This document shows positions 17,580 through 26,414 of a DNA stretch of 64,000 bases, in pieces. The stretch comes from Palsa-189 sp963803735. GTDB taxonomy: Bacteria; Acidobacteriota; Terriglobia; Acidiferrales; UBA7541. The DNA is taken from assembly GCA_963803735.1 (NCBI GenBank), contig CAWDNV010000022.1:124001-188000 (forward strand), given 5' to 3'. The position numbers and the translations under genes were made by a program. The notes under the pieces are model-generated. The model was not told the DNA's origin. It did not search any database and saw only the letters and a program-made list of their open reading frames with translations. The stretch's first letter is position 1; each line of letters opens with the position of its first letter.

Positions 17580-18593
17580 ATGAAAATTGACATCTTCTGC
17601 CACGTGTTTCCAAAAAAGTTTTATGACCGCATGTTGGCTCTCCCGGAGCGTGGTGTCACGATCAAAAAGCGCGTGACGGAAATTCCTTCTCTCGTCGATC
17701 TCGATGTTCGCTTCCGCATCATGGATGAGTTCCGCGACTATATCCAGGTGCCCTGCATGCCCCTGCCGCCGATCGAAGCCCTTGCCGATCCGCAAAAATC
17801 GCCGGAACTCGCCGAAATCGCCAATGACGGTTTAGCCGAGTTGATCGCCCAGCACCCTAATCGCTTTGCCGGATTTGTGGCCTCCTTGCCGATGAATAAT
17901 CCCGCTGCCGCGGTGAAAGAGATCGAGCGTGCCGTGAAAAAACTTGGCGCTGTGGGCGTGCAGATTTTCACCAACGTGAATGGTCGCCCGCTCGATGAGC
18001 CCGATTTCCTGCCTATCTTTGAGAAAGCGGCCGAACTCGATGTGCCGATTTGGGTGCATCCGGCGCGCGGTTCGGGCTTCCCCGATTATCAGACGGAGAA
18101 AAAATCGAAATATGAGTTGTGGTGGGTTTTCGGCTGGCCTTACGAGACGAGTATTTTTATGGCGCGCATGGTTTTTGCCGGCATATTCGATCGCTTCCCC
18201 AAAATCAAAATCATCACGCACCATTTGGGAGGCATGGTCCCTTATTTTTCAGGACGCACCGGCCCCGGGCTCGATCAGCTTGGCGCGCGCACCGAGGAAG
18301 AAGATCTGACGGTTTATCTGCGCCGTCTGAAAAAACGGCCCCAGGAGTACTTCAAAATGTTTTATGCGGATACGGCGACATTTGGTTCTGGTCCTGCAAT
18401 TCGCTGCGGACTGGATTTCTTTGGCGTGGACCAGGTCCTATTCGCGTCCGACTCTCCGTTCGATCCCGAAAAAGGTGCCGGTTATATCCGGGAAACGATT
18501 CGCTCTCTGGACCTCCTGGATGTTTCCGAGGAAGACCGCCGCAAAATTTACGAGGGCAACATCCGCCGTCTCATTCGGCTGAAGACGCCATAG
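17580..18593 (+). CDS. amidohydrolase-2 family protein (ACMSD/decarboxylase-like)
   Basis: 337 residues of the PF04909 metal-dependent TIM-barrel group, which includes aminocarboxymuconate-semialdehyde decarboxylase and hydroxybenzoate decarboxylases. The N-terminal motif reads KIDIFCHVFP: the first His of the usual HxH is replaced by Phe, while VHPARG, THHLGG and the late Asp in FASDSPFDPE are kept. Co-directional with pobA (88 nt gap), so it may process a related aromatic acid, for example as a decarboxylase or hydratase; the substrate cannot be read. Ends 8 nt from the converging MFS gene. Confidence 0.75.
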   Translation: MKIDIFCHVFPKKFYDRMLALPERGVTIKKRVTEIPSLVDLDVRFRIMDEFRDYIQVPCMPLPPIEALADPQKSPELAEIANDGLAELIAQHPNRFAGFVASLPMNNPAAAVKEIERAVKKLGAVGVQIFTNVNGRPLDEPDFLPIFEKAAELDVPIWVHPARGSGFPDYQTEKKSKYELWWVFGWPYETSIFMARMVFAGIFDRFPKIKIITHHLGGMVPYFSGRTGPGLDQLGARTEEEDLTVYLRRLKKRPQEYFKMFYADTATFGSGPAIRCGLDFFGVDQVLFASDSPFDPEKGAGYIRETIRSLDLLDVSEEDRRKIYEGNIRRLIRLKTP

Positions 18594-18601
18594 GAAATGA
18601 A

Positions 18602-19990
18602 CTAATCCGGTGTCGCCTCTAGAGACGGTTCAGGCAACCAGAAGCTGGCCACAAACCCGACCACATAAGACAGCAATCCCACAATACCTGCGGCATAGGC
18701 CAACTGCCGGCTGGCGTTGCCGCCGGGCATGAATCGCACCATCGAAGTAACAAGCAAAGCTGCCGAAGTACCCAGCATTCTCCCACCGATATTCGCGGCA
18801 AAAGCTTCACCCGTGCCCCGCAAGTACGTCGGATAAACCAGCGGCAGATAATTTCCCCAATAACTGAATTGGGCTACGGTCAACAACCCGACCGCAAATA
18901 TTCCTGCCGTGGACATATCTCGATCCCGTATGGCAGGCAGGAACATCACCAGAGGAATTAGCACAAATGCAGGAATCTGAAACAACCGCAGCAAGCGCCG
19001 CCGGCTCAAAATGTGCACGGCCAGAAAAGCCATCAGGAAGCGCCCGGCCAACCCGCCCATCTCCTGCATGCCCTGCAGAAAGCCGATGCGTTGTTCCTGC
19101 GCCGCCACGGGCAGGATCCGCACGCCCGGTGTGCCGGGAATAATTCTGGCGAAATGCTGCAGCATCCCAAACGATCCCGCATAGGAGCAGGCCATCATCA
19201 GGCATGTAATCAGTGCGGTCTTGCGAAATGTCGGACGGAAAAGCTCTGCAAAGCTCGGCCGCTTCAGCGTCCCATCGGCTTTCTTTCGTTTCCAGATCGG
19301 CGATTCCGGGAGAAATGGTCGCAGCACGATCAGAGGAATCGCCGGAATCAGTCCGGACATGGCCGTATAACGCCAAGCTTCGTGTCCGCCGTGAATCGGC
19401 GGCAGGCGCAGGCTGTAGGTCACGGCGAGGTAATAGGCGGCGCTGATCAGCAGGCCGCCCGTCGAAGCGAAGGCCTGCGTATAGCCGATAATCGCTTCGC
19501 GTTGTTCCCGACGCGTAAACAGCTCCGCGAGCCATGCCGTCGCCGCCACAAATTCCACCGAGACGCCGATGAACGTCCCGCAGCGCAGCAGTAAAAATTC
19601 TCGCGGGCTCGTCACGTAAGCGGTCCCAAACGTGCAAACGCCGTAGAGCAAAATGCTCCACATCAGGATGCGCCGGCGCCCCAGCAAATCGATCAGGTAG
19701 CCGCCGAGCAATCCAAAAATCCCGCCCGAAATCGCCGGAACGTAAAAGAGAATTCCCACCCACTGATTGAAAACGGCAGGCCCGGCGTTGGGCGGCAGCA
19801 TTTCGTTGAGAGCGGGTCGTACGATCAGTGTCAAAACGAGCAGCGTGTACGTATCGAAGGCAAAACCGACGCAAGCCACCGCGCAAATCAGCCATTCAGT
19901 CGCGGTCATCTGCCAAATCTTGACTTTGGCCGGCGCGCCCTGGACTTGTGAGGTTTCCGTGGGATGTGCGCTGCTGGGTGCGGTGGTCAT
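18602..19990 (-). CDS. MFS transporter
   Basis: 462 residues with about 12 hydrophobic segments and a cytoplasmic N-terminal tail of about 35 residues. MFS motif A-like loop GGYLIDLLGRRRILMWS follows TM2; FLPESPIWKRKKADG sits in the central loop. Substrate not evident; being divergent from the PcaK-like gene and convergent with the catabolic genes suggests an organic acid. The C-terminal half has a long HFARIIPGTPGVRILP loop. Inner-membrane location. Confidence 0.8.
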   Translation of the reverse strand: MTTAPSSAHPTETSQVQGAPAKVKIWQMTATEWLICAVACVGFAFDTYTLLVLTLIVRPALNEMLPPNAGPAVFNQWVGILFYVPAISGGIFGLLGGYLIDLLGRRRILMWSILLYGVCTFGTAYVTSPREFLLLRCGTFIGVSVEFVAATAWLAELFTRREQREAIIGYTQAFASTGGLLISAAYYLAVTYSLRLPPIHGGHEAWRYTAMSGLIPAIPLIVLRPFLPESPIWKRKKADGTLKRPSFAELFRPTFRKTALITCLMMACSYAGSFGMLQHFARIIPGTPGVRILPVAAQEQRIGFLQGMQEMGGLAGRFLMAFLAVHILSRRRLLRLFQIPAFVLIPLVMFLPAIRDRDMSTAGIFAVGLLTVAQFSYWGNYLPLVYPTYLRGTGEAFAANIGGRMLGTSAALLVTSMVRFMPGGNASRQLAYAAGIVGLLSYVVGFVASFWLPEPSLEATPD

Positions 19991-20155
19991 CGCATTGAAC
20001 CTTTAGAGCGATGCATAAGCCTTCGAGCCCATCTAGGCGGCCCAGTATATGCGCGAACCCGGGTGCCGTAAAACCACCTTGACGAGAGCGAAGGCAGCGC
20101 TTCTGGCAGTAACTTCGCGAACGCTATACACTCTGTGCTCAAAGGGAGACCATCC

Positions 20156-21532
20156 GTGGATAGCGCTCGCACGCGCGCGCTCACCGTAAACGAGATTATC
20201 GACGAGCGCCCGCTAAGCCGGTTTCAAATCTCCACGATTGCCTTGTGCGGCCTGGTGCTCTTGCTGGATGGCTTCGACACGCAGTGCATCGGTTTTCTCG
20301 CGCCCTCCATTTCAGAAACCTTGGCCATTCCTCTCAGAAATTTCGGGCCTGTGTTCTCCGCTGGGCTTATCGGCTTGATGATCGCGGCTATGGCGATGGG
20401 CCCGGTCGCGGACCGCTGGGGGCGCAAATGGCCGGTTGTCCTTTCGGCGCTCACCTTTGCTGTTTTCGCGCTGCTCACGGCCCGCGCTGTTTCGCTCCAG
20501 CAATTGATCCTCTTCCGCTTTCTGACGGGACTGGGACTTGGCGGCGCGATGCCCAACGTCGTCGCGCTTACCTCCGAATATTCGCCCAAGCGTCTGCAGG
20601 CCGTCTTCGTCGGGGCACTTTTCTGCGGCATGCCGCTCGGTGCTCTCGTCGGCGGTCTGGCTAGTTCCGTGATGATTCCGCTTTGGGGCTGGCGCTCCGT
20701 TTTCTATCTCGGAGGCTTGTTGCCGCTCGCCATTGCGATCATTTTGATCAAAGCTCTGCCCGAATCCGTGCGTTTCCTCACCGCGCGCGGAAAGGACGCA
20801 CGCGAGATTTCCAAAATTATGCGAAAAATCGCTCCTGAAATCAGCGCAGCGGAGCTCAATCTCTCTTCGCCTGCTGTTGCGGCAGGCGAGGAGCGGAACG
20901 AAGGCCTTCCCGTCCGCCAGCTTTTCACCCAAGATCGTGCCGCCGGAACGATCCTGCTCTGGATTCCATTCTTCATGAATCTACTGATTCTCTATTTCAT
21001 TGTGAATTGGCTGCCGGCCCTTTTGCGGCAGTCGGGTCTGGCCGCCTCTGCGGGAGTGATCGCGGTCTCGCTTTTCAGCCTCGGCGGAATTACGGGAGCG
21101 CTCACTGAGGGGCGAGTGATGAATTCTTTTGGCGCCTACGCGACACTGCTGGCGCAATTCGCGATCTCCGCATTGCTCATCGGCTCGCTGGCGTTTTTGA
21201 CGCACTCATTTGCCATCATGATGACGGTCACATTTGTGCTCGGCGTGGCCATCCAAGGCGCGCAGGCCGGTCTGAACGCGCTAGCCGCAGGCTTCTATCC
21301 TACGAGTGTGCGCTCGACAGGAGTCGGCTGGGCATTGGGAGTCGGCCGCGTGGGCTCCATCGTCGGCCCGGTGATCGGTGGGATGTTGCTCACGATGGGC
21401 TGGACTCCGCAGCGAATCTTCCTCGCGGGAATGGCGCCCGCGCTCTGCGCTTCGATTGCCATCCTGGGCAGCAGTCGCCTTCGCGGCCAGCCGAGCGCTT
21501 TCCGCGCCGAACTCGATGTCCGCCGGGCGTGA
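20156..21532 (+). CDS. AAHS-family MFS aromatic acid transporter (PcaK-like)
   Basis: About 458 residues, 12 predicted membrane segments. LLDGFDTQCIGFLAPSI in TM1 is the DGFD signature of aromatic acid:H+ symporters (PcaK, BenK), and GPVADRWGRKWPVVLSA is MFS motif A. The frame is open from a GTG at 20135, but the GTG at 20156 has AAAGGGAG 7 nt upstream and is preferred. Likely imports 4-hydroxybenzoate or protocatechuate for the pob/pca enzymes. Confidence 0.85.
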   Translation: MDSARTRALTVNEIIDERPLSRFQISTIALCGLVLLLDGFDTQCIGFLAPSISETLAIPLRNFGPVFSAGLIGLMIAAMAMGPVADRWGRKWPVVLSALTFAVFALLTARAVSLQQLILFRFLTGLGLGGAMPNVVALTSEYSPKRLQAVFVGALFCGMPLGALVGGLASSVMIPLWGWRSVFYLGGLLPLAIAIILIKALPESVRFLTARGKDAREISKIMRKIAPEISAAELNLSSPAVAAGEERNEGLPVRQLFTQDRAAGTILLWIPFFMNLLILYFIVNWLPALLRQSGLAASAGVIAVSLFSLGGITGALTEGRVMNSFGAYATLLAQFAISALLIGSLAFLTHSFAIMMTVTFVLGVAIQGAQAGLNALAAGFYPTSVRSTGVGWALGVGRVGSIVGPVIGGMLLTMGWTPQRIFLAGMAPALCASIAILGSSRLRGQPSAFRAELDVRRA

Positions 21533-21651
21533 ATCGTCGCACCCCGATTATGCTCGCGGAAAGCGTTGGCCTTCAGGCGCGCTGCTGTAATCCGTTCTTG
21601 CCGCAGGTGAGTTTAAAAACTGAGTTTTAAAACTAAGTTCTAAAAAGAAGA

Positions 21652-22503
21652 TCAGCTTTTGAAATCGGTGCGCAAACCGAGTTCCCGCCAGGCTTCCATT
21701 TCCTTGCGGAAGTCTTGGAGCTTTTGAGTCATCCGGTCGTAGGCGAATTTCCCCAGTATTAAATGCAGCGGCGGGTTCGGAGAAGTGACAGCCTGAACGA
21801 TGGCGTCCGCGGCGAGCGCGGGATCGCCCTGCTGCTTTCGATTGCGTTCAGCGGCGCTGGCGCGCGTTTTTCCAGCGGTGGCTTCGTAATCCGGCATTTT
21901 GTTTGCTGCCTTCACCAGAGAGCCGCCGAGAAAGTCCGTTCGGAAGGGGCCAGGTTCGACAATCGTTACGCCAATGTCTAGCGGAGCCAATTCTGCCGCG
22001 AGTGCCTCGGAAAGACCTTCCACAGCAAACTTGGTGGAATTGTAGATGCCCCACCCAGGCATGCCGGTGAGCCCGCCAATCGAGGAAAGATTAACGATGT
22101 GGCCGCTATGCTGTTTCCGCATGTGAGGCAAAACCGCCCGGGTAACGCGAAGGAGCCCAAAAACATTCGTCTCATAAACATTGGCGATTTCTACGTCGCT
22201 GGCTTCTTCGACGGCGCCAGTCACGCCATAGCCGGCATTGTTGACCAAAACATCGATGCGGCCGAATTTCTTAATGGTGCGCTCGACAACGGTCGAAATC
22301 TCACCCGTATCGCGCAGATCCATTGACGCTGTTAGCAAGCGATCCGCTGCACCCGGAAATGCTGCGGTCACCGCTTGCGGGTTTCGTGAAGTCGCCATAA
22401 CGGAGTCGCCGCGTTGCAGCGCGGCACGCACGAGTTCGCGGCCAAACCCTTGCGAAGTGCCGGTTATGAACCAAACGCGATTCCCGCTGGACTGGCTTGT
22501 CAT
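21652..22503 (-). CDS. short-chain dehydrogenase/reductase
   Basis: 283 residues. Classical SDR pattern: VWFITGTSQGFGRELVRAAL (TGxxxGxG cofactor site), VLVNNAGYGV (NNAG), the catalytic Ser in LSSIGG and YNSTK (YxxxK). The sequence TSRNPQ after beta-2, with Arg, suggests NADP(H). Substrate unknown. Divergent from the cytochrome gene at 22745 across a 240-nt gap. Confidence 0.9.
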   Translation of the reverse strand: MTSQSSGNRVWFITGTSQGFGRELVRAALQRGDSVMATSRNPQAVTAAFPGAADRLLTASMDLRDTGEISTVVERTIKKFGRIDVLVNNAGYGVTGAVEEASDVEIANVYETNVFGLLRVTRAVLPHMRKQHSGHIVNLSSIGGLTGMPGWGIYNSTKFAVEGLSEALAAELAPLDIGVTIVEPGPFRTDFLGGSLVKAANKMPDYEATAGKTRASAAERNRKQQGDPALAADAIVQAVTSPNPPLHLILGKFAYDRMTQKLQDFRKEMEAWRELGLRTDFKS

Positions 22504-22744
22504 TGTTCCTTACCCTTAGAACTTTTCTCGGCCGTTGGAATTTCCTGGAGAACATTGGGGATGCTAGCACGCGCACTTCGGCGGTCGCAAATTGGCGCCA
22601 CTGCAACGTGGCCTTCTCCCGAGACGCCCAAATCGTTTTCTGGAACCGTGACGCGCCAATACCGGACGTGCTAGCATGTGCGGCACTGGCCGCACCATGC
22701 CGCTCTTTTGTGCTGCCGCGATCTGAAACATCCGGAGGCGATCT

Positions 22745-23791
22745 ATGAGAAATTTACGCGGTGCTGTGAATTTGGCTTTGGCCCTCGGCTTCGCCTGCGT
22801 TATTACCATCGGCGTGCTCATAGCTGCAACTGAGCCGCCTCCGCCTTGGGCTTATGGGTTTACCACGCCGCCCGGCGAACAGGCCAGCGCTCCGCCGGCC
22901 GCCGCACCCGTAAAGGACGATGGTACGCTCCGGCATCTTAACGGCAGCACTCTGGCTTTCACGCTGACTCAGATTCGTGATAATGGCGGACCGGCCGACT
23001 GGTATCCCGGCGACCATCCTGCGATGCCACCCGTCGTGGCGCACGGGCGCAAGGAAGCGAATGTTTGGGCCTGCAGCCTCTGCCACTATCCAAACGGCAA
23101 GGGCCGGCCGGAGAATGCCGGTGTCGCGGGTCTGCCTACGAGCTATTTCATCCAAACCATGAATGATTTCAAGAACGGCGCCCGAAAGAGCGCGGATTCC
23201 AGGAAGGGCAACACGAACCTGATGATCGGATTCGCAAAGGCCATGACGGACGATGAGATCAAAGCTGCCGCCGATTATTTTGGCTCGATGAAATGGACTC
23301 CCTGGATCAAAGTCGTGGAGACGAACACCGTTCCAAAGACGCGCAGTGCGGGAGGCATGTTCCTGAAACTCGAAGGCAACGACAAGGAACCCATCGCCAA
23401 GCGCATCATCGAAGCTCCCGATAATACCGAGGGCACCGAACTTCTGCGCGACGACCACTCGCCCTTCACCGCCTATGTCCCTTCGGGAAGCGTGAAAAAG
23501 GGCGAAGCGCTGGCCAATGGTGGCGGCGGCAAAACGATCGCCTGCGCGAACTGCCACGGCGCGGATTTGCAAGGCTTGGGCCCGGTGCCAGGGATTGCTG
23601 GCCGTTCGCCCAGCTATCTCGCGCGCCAGCTCTATGACATGCAACAAGGCGATCGGCACGGCATTTGGACGGAGTTAATGAAGCCTGTTGTCGCCAAATT
23701 GACCACCGATGATATGTTGGCGATCGTTGCGTACGTCTCTTCGCGTCCGGTTACAGCCGACAAAAAGGAAGTCAGCAGCGCGAAGCGTTAG
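22745..23791 (+). CDS. secreted dihaem c-type cytochrome
   Basis: 348 residues with an N-terminal hydrophobic signal/anchor (residues 5-30). Two haem c sites: CSLCH near residue 116 and CANCH near 265, each in a cytochrome c553-like domain (YFIQTMNDFKNGAR; YLARQLYDMQQGDRHG). Good ribosome site CGGAGG ahead of the ATG. Acts in the periplasm or on its membrane as an electron carrier; the partner dehydrogenase is not identifiable, though the lactonase gene at 23935 follows. Confidence 0.85.
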   Translation: MRNLRGAVNLALALGFACVITIGVLIAATEPPPPWAYGFTTPPGEQASAPPAAAPVKDDGTLRHLNGSTLAFTLTQIRDNGGPADWYPGDHPAMPPVVAHGRKEANVWACSLCHYPNGKGRPENAGVAGLPTSYFIQTMNDFKNGARKSADSRKGNTNLMIGFAKAMTDDEIKAAADYFGSMKWTPWIKVVETNTVPKTRSAGGMFLKLEGNDKEPIAKRIIEAPDNTEGTELLRDDHSPFTAYVPSGSVKKGEALANGGGGKTIACANCHGADLQGLGPVPGIAGRSPSYLARQLYDMQQGDRHGIWTELMKPVVAKLTTDDMLAIVAYVSSRPVTADKKEVSSAKR

Positions 23792-23934
23792 CAATTGCAG
23801 ATAATCTGAAACCAGCTGCGGGGATTCAGAGTCTATCGGCTTTGCGGTATTTCTTCGCTGCCGAAGGAATGTAGGCTGTCTTCTTGTCTTAAACATCACG
23901 CTCGCAGAGCGACGACCATCAGTCAGGAGGGTTC

Positions 23935-24978
23935 ATGAAGTCGAAAGCAATTTTAGTGCTTGCGGTGTTGCTCGCGTGTTCGATGGCGGTTTTCGCCCAG
24001 GAAGGCGACCAAGGCGGCGGGCGGGCCCGCGGTCAGGGTCAAGGTCAAGGCCGAGGTGCGGGCCGCGGCGAACAACAGGAGACTGTGGTCGCGACGGATA
24101 AAGTCACACCGGACATCCCCGGCGTTGTGAAGGCCGGAACAAAGATCGAAGTCGTGAAAAATGGATTGCGTGGCTCCGACGGTGGAGTGGGTATGCCCGA
24201 CGGCAGCCTTCTGGTGACGGCAAATGGTGGTCTCGCCAAAGTGGATGTCGATGGGAACGTCACCACGTTAGTAGATAACAGCGAGCAGGCCGCGGGCTTG
24301 GCGATGGACTCGAAAGGCCGCATTTTTGCGGCTCAATACAGCAAAAAGGTCAGCCTGATCTATCCCAAAGATGGCGCCGAAACGCTCACCGACAGCTTTG
24401 ACGGCAAACCGTACATCCGGCCCAACGATCTCGTGGTCGACAAAAAAGGCGGGATTTATTTCACCGATTGCTATCAGGTTGGCGCCAAAAAATCACCGGA
24501 CGATTTGCCCCAGGCGGTCTATTACATCCAGCCCAACAGTAAGAAAGTCGTCCGTGTGGCCGACGACGTCAATCGTCCCAATGGCATCACGCTTAGTCCG
24601 GATGAAAAGATCCTTTATGTCAATGACTGGGATGGGTCCTATCTGCTCACCTACGATGTGCAGTCCGACGGAATGTTAAAGAACCGTAAGAATTTCGGCA
24701 AGTATACCCTCAAGCAGGAGACCGATCACGGAATGGTGAGTGGAGCCGACGGCCTCTGCATTGACAGCCAGAGCCATCTCTACGCCACCACGCCGGCCGG
24801 GGTTCAGGTGTTCAACTCCAAAGGCGAACACCTGGCAGACATTGAAGCGCCTTACGAAATGCCGCCGCAGAACTGTGGTTTCGCAGGTCCCGATAAGCAC
24901 TATTTGTATGTTGTCGGACGCGGCGTCGTCTATCGAATCCGTACCGAACCGACCGGATATAAGGGCCGGGCGAAGTAG
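23935..24978 (+). CDS. exported SMP-30/gluconolactonase-like beta-propeller protein
   Basis: 347 residues. Signal peptide MKSKAILVLAVLLACSMAVF ending in AQ, then a low-complexity Gly/Gln/Arg stretch (about residues 23-45), then a six-bladed propeller of the SMP-30/gluconolactonase type: GMPDGSLLVTANGG, RPNDLVVDKKGGIYFTD, RPNGITLSPDEKILYVND and GADGLCIDSQSHLYATTP. These provide the usual metal-site Asn/Asp residues. Likely a periplasmic lactonase acting on an oxidised sugar or aromatic lactone. Clear AGGAGG ribosome site. Confidence 0.82.
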   Translation: MKSKAILVLAVLLACSMAVFAQEGDQGGGRARGQGQGQGRGAGRGEQQETVVATDKVTPDIPGVVKAGTKIEVVKNGLRGSDGGVGMPDGSLLVTANGGLAKVDVDGNVTTLVDNSEQAAGLAMDSKGRIFAAQYSKKVSLIYPKDGAETLTDSFDGKPYIRPNDLVVDKKGGIYFTDCYQVGAKKSPDDLPQAVYYIQPNSKKVVRVADDVNRPNGITLSPDEKILYVNDWDGSYLLTYDVQSDGMLKNRKNFGKYTLKQETDHGMVSGADGLCIDSQSHLYATTPAGVQVFNSKGEHLADIEAPYEMPPQNCGFAGPDKHYLYVVGRGVVYRIRTEPTGYKGRAK

Positions 24979-25105
24979 AGAAGACTCCGCGAATCGCCCA
25001 GCGAAATAACAAAAAGGGAAGCCGCCTCAAACTGAAAACGCAATTTGGCTGAAGAAGTCGACGGGCAATATCCCTAGCCCTCAATATCCGCCTGGAGGAT
25101 CGAAC

Positions 25106-25606
25106 ATGGTTAACCGGCTCTTTCTTCGAAGCGCGGCGATCACTTTCTTGTTTGCGGCAAGTTCCTTGTCGGTGCTTCCCCAGGACCAGGGTCTGCTGAC
25201 GCAGAAAGCGATTTCCGCCGACATGGCACTTGCAATGGTTCGCGGTGCCCTGGAGAAATGCCGCGCCGATAACTATCGCGTCAGCGTTCATGTGCTCGAC
25301 GTTGATGGCCAGGTTAAAGCCTCAGCGCGAGATGATGGGAGCAGTGAGGTCAATTACGAGGTGAGCCGTCGTAAGGCTTACACTGCGCTAACTTATAAAC
25401 GGCCGTCGAGCGAGATGGAAAAAGCGATGGCTAATATGTCGGCCGGCCGCATCATTCCGGATACTTTCATGGTCGGCGGAGGAGTCCCGGTCAAAGTCGG
25501 AAACGACACGATCGGCGCGATCGGAGTCGGCGGTGCCCCTGGAAGCGATAAGGACGAGGCGTGCGCCGCTGCCGGGCTTGCCAAGATCGCTGACAAATTG
25601 AAGTGA
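25106..25606 (+). CDS. GlcG/HbpS-family haem-binding-like protein
   Basis: 166 residues with a signal peptide (VNRLFLRSAAITFLFAASS region). The mature part has the GlcG/HbpS layout: MALAMVRGALEKCRADNYRV, VHVLDVDGQVKASARDDG, RRKAYTAL and VGGGVPVKVGNDTIGAIGVG followed by DEACAAAGL. HbpS of Streptomyces binds haem and signals redox stress; others accompany glycolate or PQQ enzymes. GGAGG ribosome site. Third gene of a co-directional set with the cytochrome and lactonase. Confidence 0.8.
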   Translation: MVNRLFLRSAAITFLFAASSLSVLPQDQGLLTQKAISADMALAMVRGALEKCRADNYRVSVHVLDVDGQVKASARDDGSSEVNYEVSRRKAYTALTYKRPSSEMEKAMANMSAGRIIPDTFMVGGGVPVKVGNDTIGAIGVGGAPGSDKDEACAAAGLAKIADKLK

Positions 25607-25795
25607 AGTCGAGGCCTAACTAAACGTCTTCGCCCGGACTGAGATCGTGCCATGGATGCATACGCTGCTCCGTTCGCGAAGTGCGCTGGAGATTCATTCC
25701 GTCCCTCATATTGGATTGGCAACCGAAGGCGTTAGGTGCACCTTAGCTGGCGGGTCTTGCCGTTAATACCTCGGAACACGCCTTTGGATACTTCT

Positions 25796-25832
25796 AAAAA
25801 GTGCAAGGGACCGGATGGCCCCGGTCCCTTGC
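25796..25832 (-). terminator. rho-independent terminator of the 25870 gene
   Basis: On the minus strand a perfect 12-bp GC-rich stem (25803-25814 with 25821-25832, loop of 6) is followed after two bases by five T. It lies 38 nt past the DUF6152 stop codon. Confidence 0.8.
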
Positions 25833-25869
25833 TAGCTACAAAGAACTGAAATCGCGTAAAATTCGCGAA

Positions 25870-26292
25870 CTACTTAACCTCGTTATCGGCGCGTCCGCCG
25901 TTGTCTGCGCCCGTCTGGCTATCCCTTAGCAGGCTGCCATCGGCTAGAACAATCTTATTGATGCGCCCTACTGAATTACCATTTTTAGCAGGGAACATGT
26001 AAACCGTGACGACATCGCCGGCCTTAAGCGAAGTCCTGTTCCAGCCCATCAGGGCAATGGCCGAAGGGCTGCCGAGCTCTACGGACCAATGCCTCGTTTC
26101 ACCCTTGTCGTCTTTGGCATCGAAGAAAACAAGCGTGTGGGGGTTCGCCCAGATATATTTCGTTACAACAGCGTCTTTCATGACCACAGGCTTACTCATG
26201 TCGTAAGCAGCGGCCCCATGATGTGCGAAGGCAGCGCTAGACAGGGTAAGGAATGCAGCGACCAATAAAAAGGGCATAAGTTTATTTCGCAT
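25870..26292 (-). CDS. DUF6152 secreted protein (paralog 1)
   Basis: 140 residues. Signal peptide ending AFA, after which the predicted mature protein begins HHGAAAYD. Then KDAVVTKYIWANPHTLVFFD, HWSVELGSPSAIALMGWNR, LKAGDVVTVYMFPAKNG and INKIVLADGSLL, an OB-like or immunoglobulin-like small beta domain. The function of DUF6152 is not known. Paralogs at 28959 and 31350 share the HHG start and the NPH motif. Adjacent to a DLNGTW-family gene (26415) on the same strand, 122 nt downstream of it. Confidence 0.85.
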   Translation of the reverse strand: MRNKLMPFLLVAAFLTLSSAAFAHHGAAAYDMSKPVVMKDAVVTKYIWANPHTLVFFDAKDDKGETRHWSVELGSPSAIALMGWNRTSLKAGDVVTVYMFPAKNGNSVGRINKIVLADGSLLRDSQTGADNGGRADNEVK

Positions 26293-26414
26293 GCGCCACC
26301 TCGGCAGCTGGATTTGCGGCGATAAAACTCAGAACAGAATATAAAACTCCGCTGGCCTTAGTCAACCGAGCGGGCCAACGACCCAGCGTCCCCATCCGGA
26401 TGAGGGCTGCTTGG

